From Mycolicibacterium pulveris (GTDB lineage: Bacteria; Actinomycetota; Actinomycetes; Mycobacteriales; Mycobacteriaceae): DNA of 64,000 bases. The position numbers and the translations under genes are program-made. Each line of letters opens with the position of its first letter. Position 1 is the first letter of the stretch. The notes under the pieces were generated by a model, which was not told the DNA's origin, did not search any database, and saw nothing but the letters and a program-made list of their open reading frames with translations. The stretch covers positions 62,001-126,000 of the forward strand of contig NZ_AP022599.1 of the NCBI RefSeq assembly GCF_010725725.1. Reading direction: 5' to 3'. Of the stretch, positions 54,249 through 61,770 are shown piece by piece.

Positions 54249-55397
54249 TCAGTTGAGATCTCCTGCGCTGGTGGCTGCGTCGTCGCCGAACCACTTTTCC
54301 CTGATGAGGTTGTAGGTTCCGTTTTCGCGCAAGCGGTACAGCGCTTGGTTCACCGGCTTGCGAAGGGGACTGTGGATATCGAGCACAAATCCTTGGTCTT
54401 CCTCTTGGAACACCGGTCCCGCCGTGACTGCCACTCCCTCGCCCCGGTGGGCGACGTAGTAGCGCAGGACCGGGGCATCGAAGACCACCGCCTCGTATCC
54501 CTCTTCGCGCAACAGATGATATGAGCCCTCAATGGTTTGCGTCTCGGTGGCGTCAATGCCCATGCTGCGAAGGAAGTTCGCCGCGGTGGTGCCCCCCACT
54601 GTTGCCACCGACTTGCCGTAGAGATCCGCCGGTCCGTTGATCTTGGCGTCGAGCTTGGCCACGGTCAGGTTGGCGCTGAGGTTCGCCGAGTAGAACGCGA
54701 TGAACACGATGCCGGCAAAACCCCACAGAATCGCCAGCGCTTTCGTCACCGCTCTGGTCGGGTAAGTGCTGTTCCTGCCGACCAGTGATCCGACACCCCA
54801 ACCGAACGATTGGACGATGCCGGGGAAGTATGACCGCGACACAACCGGTTTGGCGTTGTGCCGCTCGATGAACCAAAAGATGTGTGCGGGAACGACGCTG
54901 ACCACGACGGCGGCGGCCAACCAGATCAGCATCGTCCGGGAGAACAACAAGTCGAGGTAGCCGCCCAAACCGGGTACGGAGGGGCGGGTGTCGTGGACCG
55001 GCACGATGATCTGCAACCCGGAACTGAGGGTCGGTTGGGTGAAGTCGAAGGATTGCTCACGCTCGGCCGTCAACGAGATGCCGCCGATCGCCACGTCGGC
55101 ACGCCCGTCGGCGACGGCCGCCAACTGTCCGCGCACATCGCCGGCGTCGAGGTACTCGGTGGACCAGCCCAGGTCTTTGGTGATCTCGTCCCACAAATCG
55201 ATGCTGAAACCTGTCATCTGCCCGCTGCTCGTCGGCATGACGAACGGCTCCAGCCGGTGGATCGCGACGGTGACCGACTCCTCGTCAGGCTGGGGTGCGG
55301 GCTGCGCCGAGGCCTGCGCAACGACACCGAACACCATGTTCAGCAGGGGCACGCAGAAGACGACCGCCGCCATCGCGCACCACCGCAGAACCGACAC
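54249..55397 (-). CDS. Ionotropic glutamate receptor-like channel (prokaryotic iGluR)
   Basis: The 382-residue protein has a signal peptide (about 1-31) and a periplasmic binding fold that is split by membrane segments. Lobe S1 is about 41-150, with MTGFSIDLWDEITKDLGW and the ligand-Arg turn SLTAEREQSFDFTQP (Arg113). M1 is 155-177, a pore-loop segment 194-206 (IVQSFGWGVGSLV), M3 219-243 with FYSANLSANLT at 235-245, and S2 247-372 ends the fold. This is the S1-M1-P-M3-S2 plan of GluR0 and eukaryotic receptors, with no M4. The M3 motif resembles SYTANLAAFLT of animal receptors. The K+ filter TVGYG is absent. It is convergent to gluD with a 21-base gap. Confidence 0.8.
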   Translation of the reverse strand: MSVLRWCAMAAVVFCVPLLNMVFGVVAQASAQPAPQPDEESVTVAIHRLEPFVMPTSSGQMTGFSIDLWDEITKDLGWSTEYLDAGDVRGQLAAVADGRADVAIGGISLTAEREQSFDFTQPTLSSGLQIIVPVHDTRPSVPGLGGYLDLLFSRTMLIWLAAAVVVSVVPAHIFWFIERHNAKPVVSRSYFPGIVQSFGWGVGSLVGRNSTYPTRAVTKALAILWGFAGIVFIAFYSANLSANLTVAKLDAKINGPADLYGKSVATVGGTTAANFLRSMGIDATETQTIEGSYHLLREEGYEAVVFDAPVLRYYVAHRGEGVAVTAGPVFQEEDQGFVLDIHSPLRKPVNQALYRLRENGTYNLIREKWFGDDAATSAGDLN

Positions 55398-55634
55398 TCA
55401 GCACGCCCCTTTTCGTTTCGTGGCCGTTTGGCACTATACCGATGGTCCTGTCTACGACCGCAGTAGTCGACGTCGGCGCCAGCACGCAGAGACGAGACCG
55501 CGTCGCTGCGCGTGGACAGCGAGGCCAGTTGCGGAGCCCGCAGGTATCCAACCGTTTGATTCGCGCGCGTGTTGAACCGGCGAACCGACTCATACGTGCC
55601 CCAAGAGGGTTTCCGTGCTCACCGAGGAGTTGTC

Positions 55635-56768
55635 ATGGATATACCTATCCGTTCGTGCCTCTCATCAGGTGTCGCGGTGATCGGTGTCAGCGGGCTCGTG
55701 CTGGCCGCGGTGATGCCGCAGCAGGGGTTCGACGAATCTGACCACCCCGCTGCGGAGCTCACGGCGCAGGTGCAACTGCTGCCGCAGCCGGCGCTCAGCG
55801 TGTTGACCTCGCCGCTCGAGCTCATCGACCGACAGGCGACCTTCCATATCGAGTTCGTCACGGATTTCCTCGCGACGGGTGCGGAACTCTTCGGCCGTAT
55901 CCCGCCGATCGCCGGGAGTCTGCTGCAGGACATCGCGACCGGCACCCCGCTGCCGACCGCAGTCGGCCGTGCGCTGCGCGACTTCGCCGACGTCGAGTTC
56001 GAGGCCGGCCGCGAGTTGGTCGGCTTCGCCGAGGAGTGGGCCAACTTTCAGATTCAGTTCCTCCGGGATCTGGTCGCTGGGCTGCCCGCTGTCATCGGCG
56101 GGGGGCCGTTCGGTCAACTGGTCACGGCGGCTCTCGATGTGGCGTCTCAGATCGTCGACGGTGTCGTCTCATTCTCGAATGCGGTCATCACTGCGGCGGA
56201 AACCGTTGTGGGCAAGGTTCTCGGGGACGACGCCGCAGCCACCCCGCCGACGCCGGCCATTGTCGACGATGCGGAACCGGCTGCGTCGCTGAGTCCGGTA
56301 CGCGCGGATCTGCGCAAGGTCCGATCGCAGATGGCGCCCGACGAGATTGCGCAATCGCCGGACGTGGCCCCCACTGAGGCGACGGCACCTTCCGATGAGG
56401 GCGGCGTCGAGGGCGAACAAGGTTCCGAAGGCACGGTGACCGCCGCGGCCGGTAAGCCCGAGCCAGCCGGGCTCCCGAGGTCGATAGCCGAGGTACGGGA
56501 CACCCTCACCAGGGCAGGGTTATCCGCTCGGGGTGAGGCCGGCACTGACGCCGTCGACTCGACCGACGCCGATGATGCGACGCCGGGCGCGGCGGACGGG
56601 ACCGGAGACACCGTCCGCACTCGACCGGGCCACGTCGGGAATGGCCACTTCGCGCCTGGCCACTCTGCGGCCGGCCATGTCGGGGCGGGCCGCTCCGGGG
56701 ATGGCCACTCGGGGACAGGCCACTTTGGGATCGGCCACTCCGACCGCGGCAAGCCCAAGGGCGACTAG
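55635..56768 (+). CDS. Secreted protein with C-terminal Gly-His repeats
   Basis: The 377-residue protein starts at the ATG after GAGGAGT (MDIPIRSCLSSG...) and has a hydrophobic segment at about 12-28, probably a signal peptide. A helical region follows (to about 200: FHIEFVTDFLATGAELFGRI, WANFQIQFLRDLVAGLPAVI), then a low-complexity Ala/Glu/Asp/Pro region and a C-terminal stretch of eight pentapeptide units of GH type (residues 332-370). The family is unrecognised. The His-rich tail could bind metals. The gene lies alone, divergent from the receptor-like channel by 237 bases. Confidence 0.55.
   Translation: MDIPIRSCLSSGVAVIGVSGLVLAAVMPQQGFDESDHPAAELTAQVQLLPQPALSVLTSPLELIDRQATFHIEFVTDFLATGAELFGRIPPIAGSLLQDIATGTPLPTAVGRALRDFADVEFEAGRELVGFAEEWANFQIQFLRDLVAGLPAVIGGGPFGQLVTAALDVASQIVDGVVSFSNAVITAAETVVGKVLGDDAAATPPTPAIVDDAEPAASLSPVRADLRKVRSQMAPDEIAQSPDVAPTEATAPSDEGGVEGEQGSEGTVTAAAGKPEPAGLPRSIAEVRDTLTRAGLSARGEAGTDAVDSTDADDATPGAADGTGDTVRTRPGHVGNGHFAPGHSAAGHVGAGRSGDGHSGTGHFGIGHSDRGKPKGD
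56628..56745 (+). repeat. 15-bp tandem repeat encoding Gly-His pentads
   Basis: Eight imperfect 15-base units of the type GGCCACTCGGGGACA encode GHVGN, GHFAP, GHSAA, GHVGA, GRSGD, GHSGT, GHFGI and a final GHSD. All are in frame with the gene around them. Confidence 0.75.
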
Positions 56769-56774
56769 AGCCAG

Positions 56775-57596
56775 CTACAGCAGCTCCGCGCAGCGGCGCA
56801 GCAGCTCCTCTCCCGGCGGCTGATAGAACGACATCACGACATGCTGGCAGCCGGCCTGGGCGTAGTCGGCGATGCTGTCCAGTTGGGCGTCGACCTGTTC
56901 GGGTCGGTCGGGATACAAGAACAACTGCACGCCCCGGCGGATCGACGACGGCTCGCGACCCAGTTCGGCGCACGCGGTATCGAGGTGACCGTTGGCCGTG
57001 ATCCATTCCTGCGGCGAGGTCGACGGCATGTTCCATTCGTCGGCGTGGCGCGCGGCCACCCGCAGCATTCTGGGTTGCGCGGCGCCGACGATGATCGGCG
57101 GATGAGGCCGTTGGATGGGCTTCGGTTCGCACAGCGCGTCGGTGAGCGTGAAGAACCGTCCCGTGAACGTGACGGACTCCTCGGTCCACAGCCGCCGAAT
57201 GACGGTGAGCGCCTCATCGAGCATCGCCACCCGGGTGCCCGCGCGAGGGAAGTCGATTCCGTAGCCGCGGTGTTCGGCCTCGTGCCACCCCGCGCCGAGA
57301 CCGAAATCCATTCGGCCACCGCAGATGTGGTCGACGGTGACCGCCATCTTGGCCAGCACCGCGGGATTGCGATAGGTCACCCCGCTGACCAGACAGCCCA
57401 CCCGGGCGCGCTTGACCACCACCGCCATCGCCGCCAGCGTGGTCCAACCCTCCAGCGTCGGGTCGGTGGCCTCGATCAGACCGTAGAAGTGGTCGTAGTT
57501 CCACACCGCCGGGAACCCGAGGTCATCGGCGGCGCGCCAGAACCGCTCGAGGGTGGCGTAGTCAAACGTCGGCGCCAGCTTCACCGAAATCAACAT
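56775..57596 (-). CDS. LLM class F420-dependent oxidoreductase
   Basis: The 273-residue protein is a luciferase-like monooxygenase (LLM) fold, most of which in mycobacteria use coenzyme F420. Features are the N-terminal ISVKLAPTFDYATLERFWRA, the loop DHFYGLIEATDPTLEGWTTL, GVTYRNPAVLAKMAVTVDHI (the typical F420 binding segment) and GGRMDFGLGAGWHEAEHRGY. It starts at the ATG at 57596 and ends just before the recX gene. The substrate is unknown. It has no counterpart in the M. tuberculosis order here. Confidence 0.87.
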   Translation of the reverse strand: MLISVKLAPTFDYATLERFWRAADDLGFPAVWNYDHFYGLIEATDPTLEGWTTLAAMAVVVKRARVGCLVSGVTYRNPAVLAKMAVTVDHICGGRMDFGLGAGWHEAEHRGYGIDFPRAGTRVAMLDEALTVIRRLWTEESVTFTGRFFTLTDALCEPKPIQRPHPPIIVGAAQPRMLRVAARHADEWNMPSTSPQEWITANGHLDTACAELGREPSSIRRGVQLFLYPDRPEQVDAQLDSIADYAQAGCQHVVMSFYQPPGEELLRRCAELL

Positions 57597-57605
57597 GCCG
57601 GACGA

Positions 57606-58130
57606 CTAGACCCTCCGCCGCTCGTGCTCGGCGGCTAGCTCCGCGTTGACGACGTCAACGGCGAGCGTCTGGTGATATCCGCGACGCGCGAGCATCCCGA
57701 CGAGCCTGCGCATCACCTTGACGTCATCGCCGTCGTCGAGCCTCTCCCGCCGCAGCTTCGCCCGCACCAGCTCCTCGGCCCGCGCCCGCTCCGCTCCGGA
57801 GTCGATGCCCGCCAGCGCGGCGGTGATCACCTCGTTGTCCACACCCTTGTTGCGTAGCTCGGCGGCCAAGGCCCGCTTGCCTTTTCCGGCGTTCTGGCGC
57901 CGGGACCGTACCCACTGCTCGGCGAAGTCAGCGTCATCGACGAGACCGACCTGCGCGAGCCGATCCAGTACCCGGTCGGTGACGTCCTCGGGATAGCCCC
58001 GTTTCGTCAGCTGCCCCGCCAGTTCGGCGCGGGTCCGTGCCCGCACGGTGAGCAGGCGCAGACAAACGTTGTGCGCCTGCTCCTCGCGGGAGGCCTCAGA
58101 AGTCGACTGGGGCGGGCAGGACTTCGTCAT
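57606..58130 (-). CDS. recX: RecA regulator RecX
   Basis: The 174-residue protein inhibits and modulates RecA. It has three tandem helical RecX repeats, for example [20 protein letters not shown] and [20 protein letters not shown]. It equals the length of M. tuberculosis RecX. Its ATG lies 35 bases inside the end of recA, so the two genes overlap and are translationally coupled, the usual arrangement in mycobacteria. Confidence 0.95.
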   Translation of the reverse strand: MTKSCPPQSTSEASREEQAHNVCLRLLTVRARTRAELAGQLTKRGYPEDVTDRVLDRLAQVGLVDDADFAEQWVRSRRQNAGKGKRALAAELRNKGVDNEVITAALAGIDSGAERARAEELVRAKLRRERLDDGDDVKVMRRLVGMLARRGYHQTLAVDVVNAELAAEHERRRV

Positions 58131-59148
58131 CGGCCACGTCAGCGGTCACCACGGCACCAATGCCGAGCTTTTCCTTGATCTTCTTCTCGATCTCGTTGGC
58201 GATGTCGACGTTTTCCACCAGGAAGGCGCGGGCGTTCTCCTTGCCCTGGCCCAGTTGCTCACCCTCGTAGGTGAACCAGGACCCGGACTTGCGGATGAAG
58301 CCCTGCTCGACACCCATGTCGATGAGTGAGCCTTCCCTGCTGATGCCCTTGCCGTACAGGATGTCGAACTCGGCCTGCTTGAAGGGCGGCGAGACCTTGT
58401 TCTTGACAATCTTGACGCGGGTGCGGTTGCCGACCGCGTCGGTGCCGTCCTTGAGGGTCTCGATCCGTCGGACATCCATGCGAACCGAGGCGTAGAACTT
58501 CAACGCCTTTCCACCCGTTGTCGTCTCGGGAGAGCCGAAGAAGACGCCGATCTTCTCCCGCAGCTGGTTGATGAAGATCGCCGTGGTGCCCGAGTTGCTC
58601 AGCGCCCCGGTGATCTTGCGTAGCGCCTGGCTCATCAGCCGGGCCTGCAGACCGACGTGGCTGTCGCCCATCTCGCCTTCGATCTCCGCCCGCGGCACCA
58701 GCGCGGCCACCGAGTCGATGACCAGGATGTCCAGCGCGCCCGACCGGATCAGCATATCGGCGATCTCCAGGGCCTGTTCGCCGGTATCCGGCTGGCTGAC
58801 CAGCAGTGAGTCGGTATCGACGCCGAGTTTCTTGGCGTACTCCGGATCAAGTGCGTGCTCGGCGTCGATGAACGCCGCGATGCCGCCGGAGGCCTGGGCG
58901 TTGGCCACGGCGTGCAACGCGACCGTGGTCTTACCCGAGGACTCCGGGCCGTAGATCTCCACGACCCGGCCGCGCGGCAGCCCGCCGATGCCTAGCGCCA
59001 CGTCCAGGGCGATCGACCCGGTGGGAATGACCGATATCGGCTGGCGCACCTCTTCGCCGAGGCGCATCACCGAGCCTTTACCGTGGCTCTTCTCAATCTG
59101 CGCGAGCGCCAGCTCAAGGGCTTTCTCGCGGTCGGGTGCCTGCGTCAT
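58096..59148 (-). CDS. recA: Recombinase RecA
   Basis: The 350-residue recombinase forms filaments on single-stranded DNA, catalyses strand exchange and triggers LexA cleavage. Walker A GPESSGKT is at 67-74, Walker B is [15 protein letters not shown], and the DNA-binding loops are [15 protein letters not shown] and [15 protein letters not shown]. The usual N-terminus and C-terminal tail are present. The protein is continuous, so the intein that interrupts M. tuberculosis recA is absent. A RecA-independent promoter and an SOS box lie upstream, and recX overlaps the 3' end. Confidence 0.98.
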   Translation of the reverse strand: MTQAPDREKALELALAQIEKSHGKGSVMRLGEEVRQPISVIPTGSIALDVALGIGGLPRGRVVEIYGPESSGKTTVALHAVANAQASGGIAAFIDAEHALDPEYAKKLGVDTDSLLVSQPDTGEQALEIADMLIRSGALDILVIDSVAALVPRAEIEGEMGDSHVGLQARLMSQALRKITGALSNSGTTAIFINQLREKIGVFFGSPETTTGGKALKFYASVRMDVRRIETLKDGTDAVGNRTRVKIVKNKVSPPFKQAEFDILYGKGISREGSLIDMGVEQGFIRKSGSWFTYEGEQLGQGKENARAFLVENVDIANEIEKKIKEKLGIGAVVTADVADDEVLPAPVDF

Positions 59149-59210
59149 GGGTGGGTCTCCGTCCCTCTAGATGTTCCGGTGTTCGGATCGGTTTCGATCA
59201 GGTGGCCATG

Positions 59211-59233
59211 ACGCTAGAGGCGGCCACCGACAA
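59211..59233 (-). promoter_or_regulatory. RecA-NDp (ClpR-type) promoter of recA
   Basis: On the reverse strand TTGTCGGTG, eight bases, then TAGCGT matches the RecA-independent DNA-damage promoter TTGTCRGTG-N8-TAnnnT exactly (the P1 promoter of recA in M. tuberculosis, activated by ClpR/PafBC). It lies 63 bases before the recA ATG. Confidence 0.85.
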
Positions 59234-59277
59234 GTCGGCCTGACCAGCATCTAGCCGTCGAACACTGCCCACGATAG

Positions 59278-59293
59278 ACGAACACCTGTTCGA
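59278..59293. promoter_or_regulatory. LexA SOS box upstream of recA
   Basis: ACGAACACCTGTTCGA matches the SOS box TCGAAC-N4-GTTCGA except for the first base. It lies about 130 bases before the recA start and about 105 bases before the divergent hypA start, so it is placed for the SOS-inducible recA promoter and might also touch hypA. Confidence 0.8.
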
Positions 59294-59397
59294 CTCAAGC
59301 GTGACACGCCGTCGGCTGCGAAGCCGCCGTGGTCCACGGCTCGCCCCGGGCGGTTCCCGCGGCCTATCGTGGGGTCATCCGGCCGGACGGGGCCTGC

Positions 59398-59727
59398 ATG
59401 CATGAAATGGCGATAACGCAGAGTGTCGTCGACGCGGTGTGTGAACACGCCGCGGGCCGTCGGGTGCACAGCGTCAGGCTGGAGGTCGGCGCGCTGTGCG
59501 CCGTCGTTCCCGACGCGATGCAGTTCTGCTTCGAACTGGCCACCGAGGGCACCGTCGCCGACGGCGCCCGGTTGGACCTCGACGTCCAGCCGGGGTCGGC
59601 GCGTTGTCGCACGTGCGGTGAGAACTTCGTGCTGCCCGACTTGATCCTGTTGTGCCCCTGTGGCAGTGCGGATGTCGAGGTGGTCGCGGGTCGCGACCTG
59701 AAGATCTTGTCGATGGAGGTGAGCTGA
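59398..59727 (+). CDS. hypA: Hydrogenase nickel incorporation protein HypA
   Basis: The 109-residue protein delivers nickel to [NiFe]-hydrogenase together with HypB. The N-terminus is [14 protein letters not shown], with nickel-binding Met1, His2 and Glu3. The zinc site is RCRTCGENF and LLCPCGSAD. The ATG at 59398 gives this exact start; an ATG two residues later lacks the MHE motif. It begins a transcription unit that includes hypB, hhyS, hhyL and a NifU-domain gene. Confidence 0.94.
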   Translation: MHEMAITQSVVDAVCEHAAGRRVHSVRLEVGALCAVVPDAMQFCFELATEGTVADGARLDLDVQPGSARCRTCGENFVLPDLILLCPCGSADVEVVAGRDLKILSMEVS

Positions 59728-59729
59728 GC

Positions 59730-60509
59730 ATGTGCGCGACATGTGGCTGCGGCGAGGACAGTCCGACCATCACCGTGGCGGGCGACCCTCACCCTCACCC
59801 GCACGAGCACCCGCACGGTCATGTGCACACCGAGACCGTCTCCCTGGAGCAGAAGGTGTTGGCGAAGAACGACCGGCTAGCCGAGGACAACCGCGCCTGG
59901 CTGGCCGACCGCCACATCCTCGCGCTCAACGTGACCAGCTCCCCGGGCGCGGGCAAGACGACGCTGCTCGAACGCACCATTCGAGAACTCAATCCCGATC
60001 ACCCGGTGGCCGTCATCGAAGGCGACCAGGAGACGCTGCTGGACGCCGAGCGCATCAGGGCCACCGGGGCGCGTGCCGTTCAGGTGAACACCGGCGCCGG
60101 CTGCCACCTCGATGCCGCGATGGTGCACCGGGCGTTGCAGACCCTCGACCCCGAGCCCGGGTCGATCCTCTTCATCGAAAACGTCGGCAACCTCGTGTGC
60201 CCGGCGTTGTTCGATCTCGGTGAACACAGCAAAGTCGTCGTCATCTCGGTGACCGAAGGCACCGACAAGCCCCTGAAGTATCCCCACATGTTCGCCGCGG
60301 CCGGGCTGGTGATCGTCAACAAGGTCGACTTACTTCCGTACGTGGACTTTGATCTTGAAAGTTGTTGCGGCTACGTGCGATCCGTGAATCCGGACGCGGA
60401 GATCCTGCCGATGTCGGCGACAAGGGGTGATGGTAGCGCGCAGTGGTACCGATGGGTCGACAATCGCACAAACGTCGTCATGCATCCATCACCCGTTGAC
60501 AACGGTTGA
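59730..60509 (+). CDS. hypB: Hydrogenase nickel-incorporation GTPase HypB
   Basis: The 259-residue GTPase stores and transfers nickel. Its N-terminus has the CATCGCG motif (2-8), which binds nickel in HypB, and a His-rich stretch ([13 protein letters not shown], about 21-33). G1 is [11 protein letters not shown], a metal-linked loop [13 protein letters not shown], switch-region [12 protein letters not shown], and [13 protein letters not shown] includes G4. The ATG at 59730 lies two bases after the hypA stop. It is followed after 122 bases by the hydrogenase small subunit. Confidence 0.94.
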   Translation: MCATCGCGEDSPTITVAGDPHPHPHEHPHGHVHTETVSLEQKVLAKNDRLAEDNRAWLADRHILALNVTSSPGAGKTTLLERTIRELNPDHPVAVIEGDQETLLDAERIRATGARAVQVNTGAGCHLDAAMVHRALQTLDPEPGSILFIENVGNLVCPALFDLGEHSKVVVISVTEGTDKPLKYPHMFAAAGLVIVNKVDLLPYVDFDLESCCGYVRSVNPDAEILPMSATRGDGSAQWYRWVDNRTNVVMHPSPVDNG

Positions 60510-60631
60510 CCCCGGGAGTAAACCCAGAAATTAGCGCTCAAGAAGTCGGGCGCACGTCGCTGTGACGGGGGAGCCCCAGCCCTGCTCCCGGTCGTGAGGG
60601 CCCCAGCCCGGCCCCCAGAAAGCTGTGACAC

Positions 60632-61687
60632 ATGCCGATCGAGGCAGCAGTCAAAGCGGAAGAGGCGTTGATTCACGTTCTCTGGATCAATGCCGGATTG
60701 AGTTGCGACGGCGATTCGGTGGCGCTGACTGCCGCCACGCAACCCACTATCGAGGAGATCGCCCTCGGCGCGCTCCCCGGTCTGCCGAAAATCGCCGTCC
60801 ATTGGCCCCTCATCGATTTCGAATGCGGACCGAACGGGGGCGCTGACGATTTTCTCGAGTGGTTCTTCAAGGCGGACAGAGGAGAGCTGGAACCGTTCGT
60901 CCTGGTCGTCGAGGGGTCGATACCGAACGAGAAGATCAAGAACGAAGGCTACTGGTGCGGGTTCGGCAACGACCCGACGACCAACCAGCCGATAACGACA
61001 AGCGAATGGCTTGACCGGCTCGCACCCAAGGCGACCGCGGTGGTCGCGGTGGGGACCTGCGCCACCTACGGCGGTATCCATGCGATGGCGGGCAATCCCA
61101 CCGGCGCGATGGGCGTGCCCGACTATCTCGGGTGGGACTGGAAGAGCAAGGCCGGCATCCCGATCGTGTGCGTGCCCGGCTGCCCGGCGCATCCGGACAA
61201 CATGGCCGAGACCCTGACGTATCTGCTGTACATGGCCACCGACCAGGCGCCGATGATCCCGCTGGACGACGGGCTTCGGCCGAAGTGGTTGTTCGGCGCG
61301 ACCGTGCACGAAGGCTGCGACCGGGCCGGCTACTACGAGCAGGGCGACTTCGCCACCGAATACGGCTCGCCGAAATGCATTGTCAAGCTGGGCTGTTGGG
61401 GCCCGGTCGTCAAGTGCAACGTGCCCAAGCGCGGCTGGATCAACGGCGTCGGCGGCTGCCCGAACGTCGGCGGCATCTGCATCGGCTGCACCATGCCCGG
61501 CTTCCCGGACAAGTTCATGCCGTTCATGGACGAGCCGCCGGGCGGCAAGGTGTCCACCGCGGCGTCGGGGCTGTACGGCTCGGTGATTCGCAACCTGCGC
61601 CACATCACGGGCCGCACGGTCGACAAGGAACCGAAGTGGCGGCAGCCCGGCACGCAACTCACCACCGGGGCGACCCGCACCTGGTAG
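60632..61687 (+). CDS. hhyS: [NiFe]-hydrogenase small subunit HhyS (group 1h)
   Basis: The 351-residue subunit carries the iron-sulfur clusters that take electrons from the large subunit. The proximal-cluster ligands are in NAGLSCDGDSVALT, where the usual CxxC is C followed by D, the 3Cys-1Asp type known from actinobacterial group 1h enzymes; AVGTCATYGGIHA and CVPGCPAHPDN add more. Further cluster Cys are in GCDRAGYYE, KCIVKLGCWGP and GGCPNVGGICIGCTMPG. There is no twin-arginine signal, so it stays on the cytoplasmic side. It matches the oxygen-tolerant high-affinity H2-oxidising enzyme of mycobacteria. Confidence 0.94.
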   Translation: MPIEAAVKAEEALIHVLWINAGLSCDGDSVALTAATQPTIEEIALGALPGLPKIAVHWPLIDFECGPNGGADDFLEWFFKADRGELEPFVLVVEGSIPNEKIKNEGYWCGFGNDPTTNQPITTSEWLDRLAPKATAVVAVGTCATYGGIHAMAGNPTGAMGVPDYLGWDWKSKAGIPIVCVPGCPAHPDNMAETLTYLLYMATDQAPMIPLDDGLRPKWLFGATVHEGCDRAGYYEQGDFATEYGSPKCIVKLGCWGPVVKCNVPKRGWINGVGGCPNVGGICIGCTMPGFPDKFMPFMDEPPGGKVSTAASGLYGSVIRNLRHITGRTVDKEPKWRQPGTQLTTGATRTW

Positions 61688-61770
61688 GTGCGGATCCCCG
61701 CGGGGCGCCCACGGGCACTTGCCTCGTTGAAAGCTTCGCAGCGCATCTCATCAACGAAAGAGACAGTTCG

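Noticed and set aside
58096..59148. Intein or frameshift in recA
   Set aside because: The frame is continuous with all RecA motifs at normal spacing.
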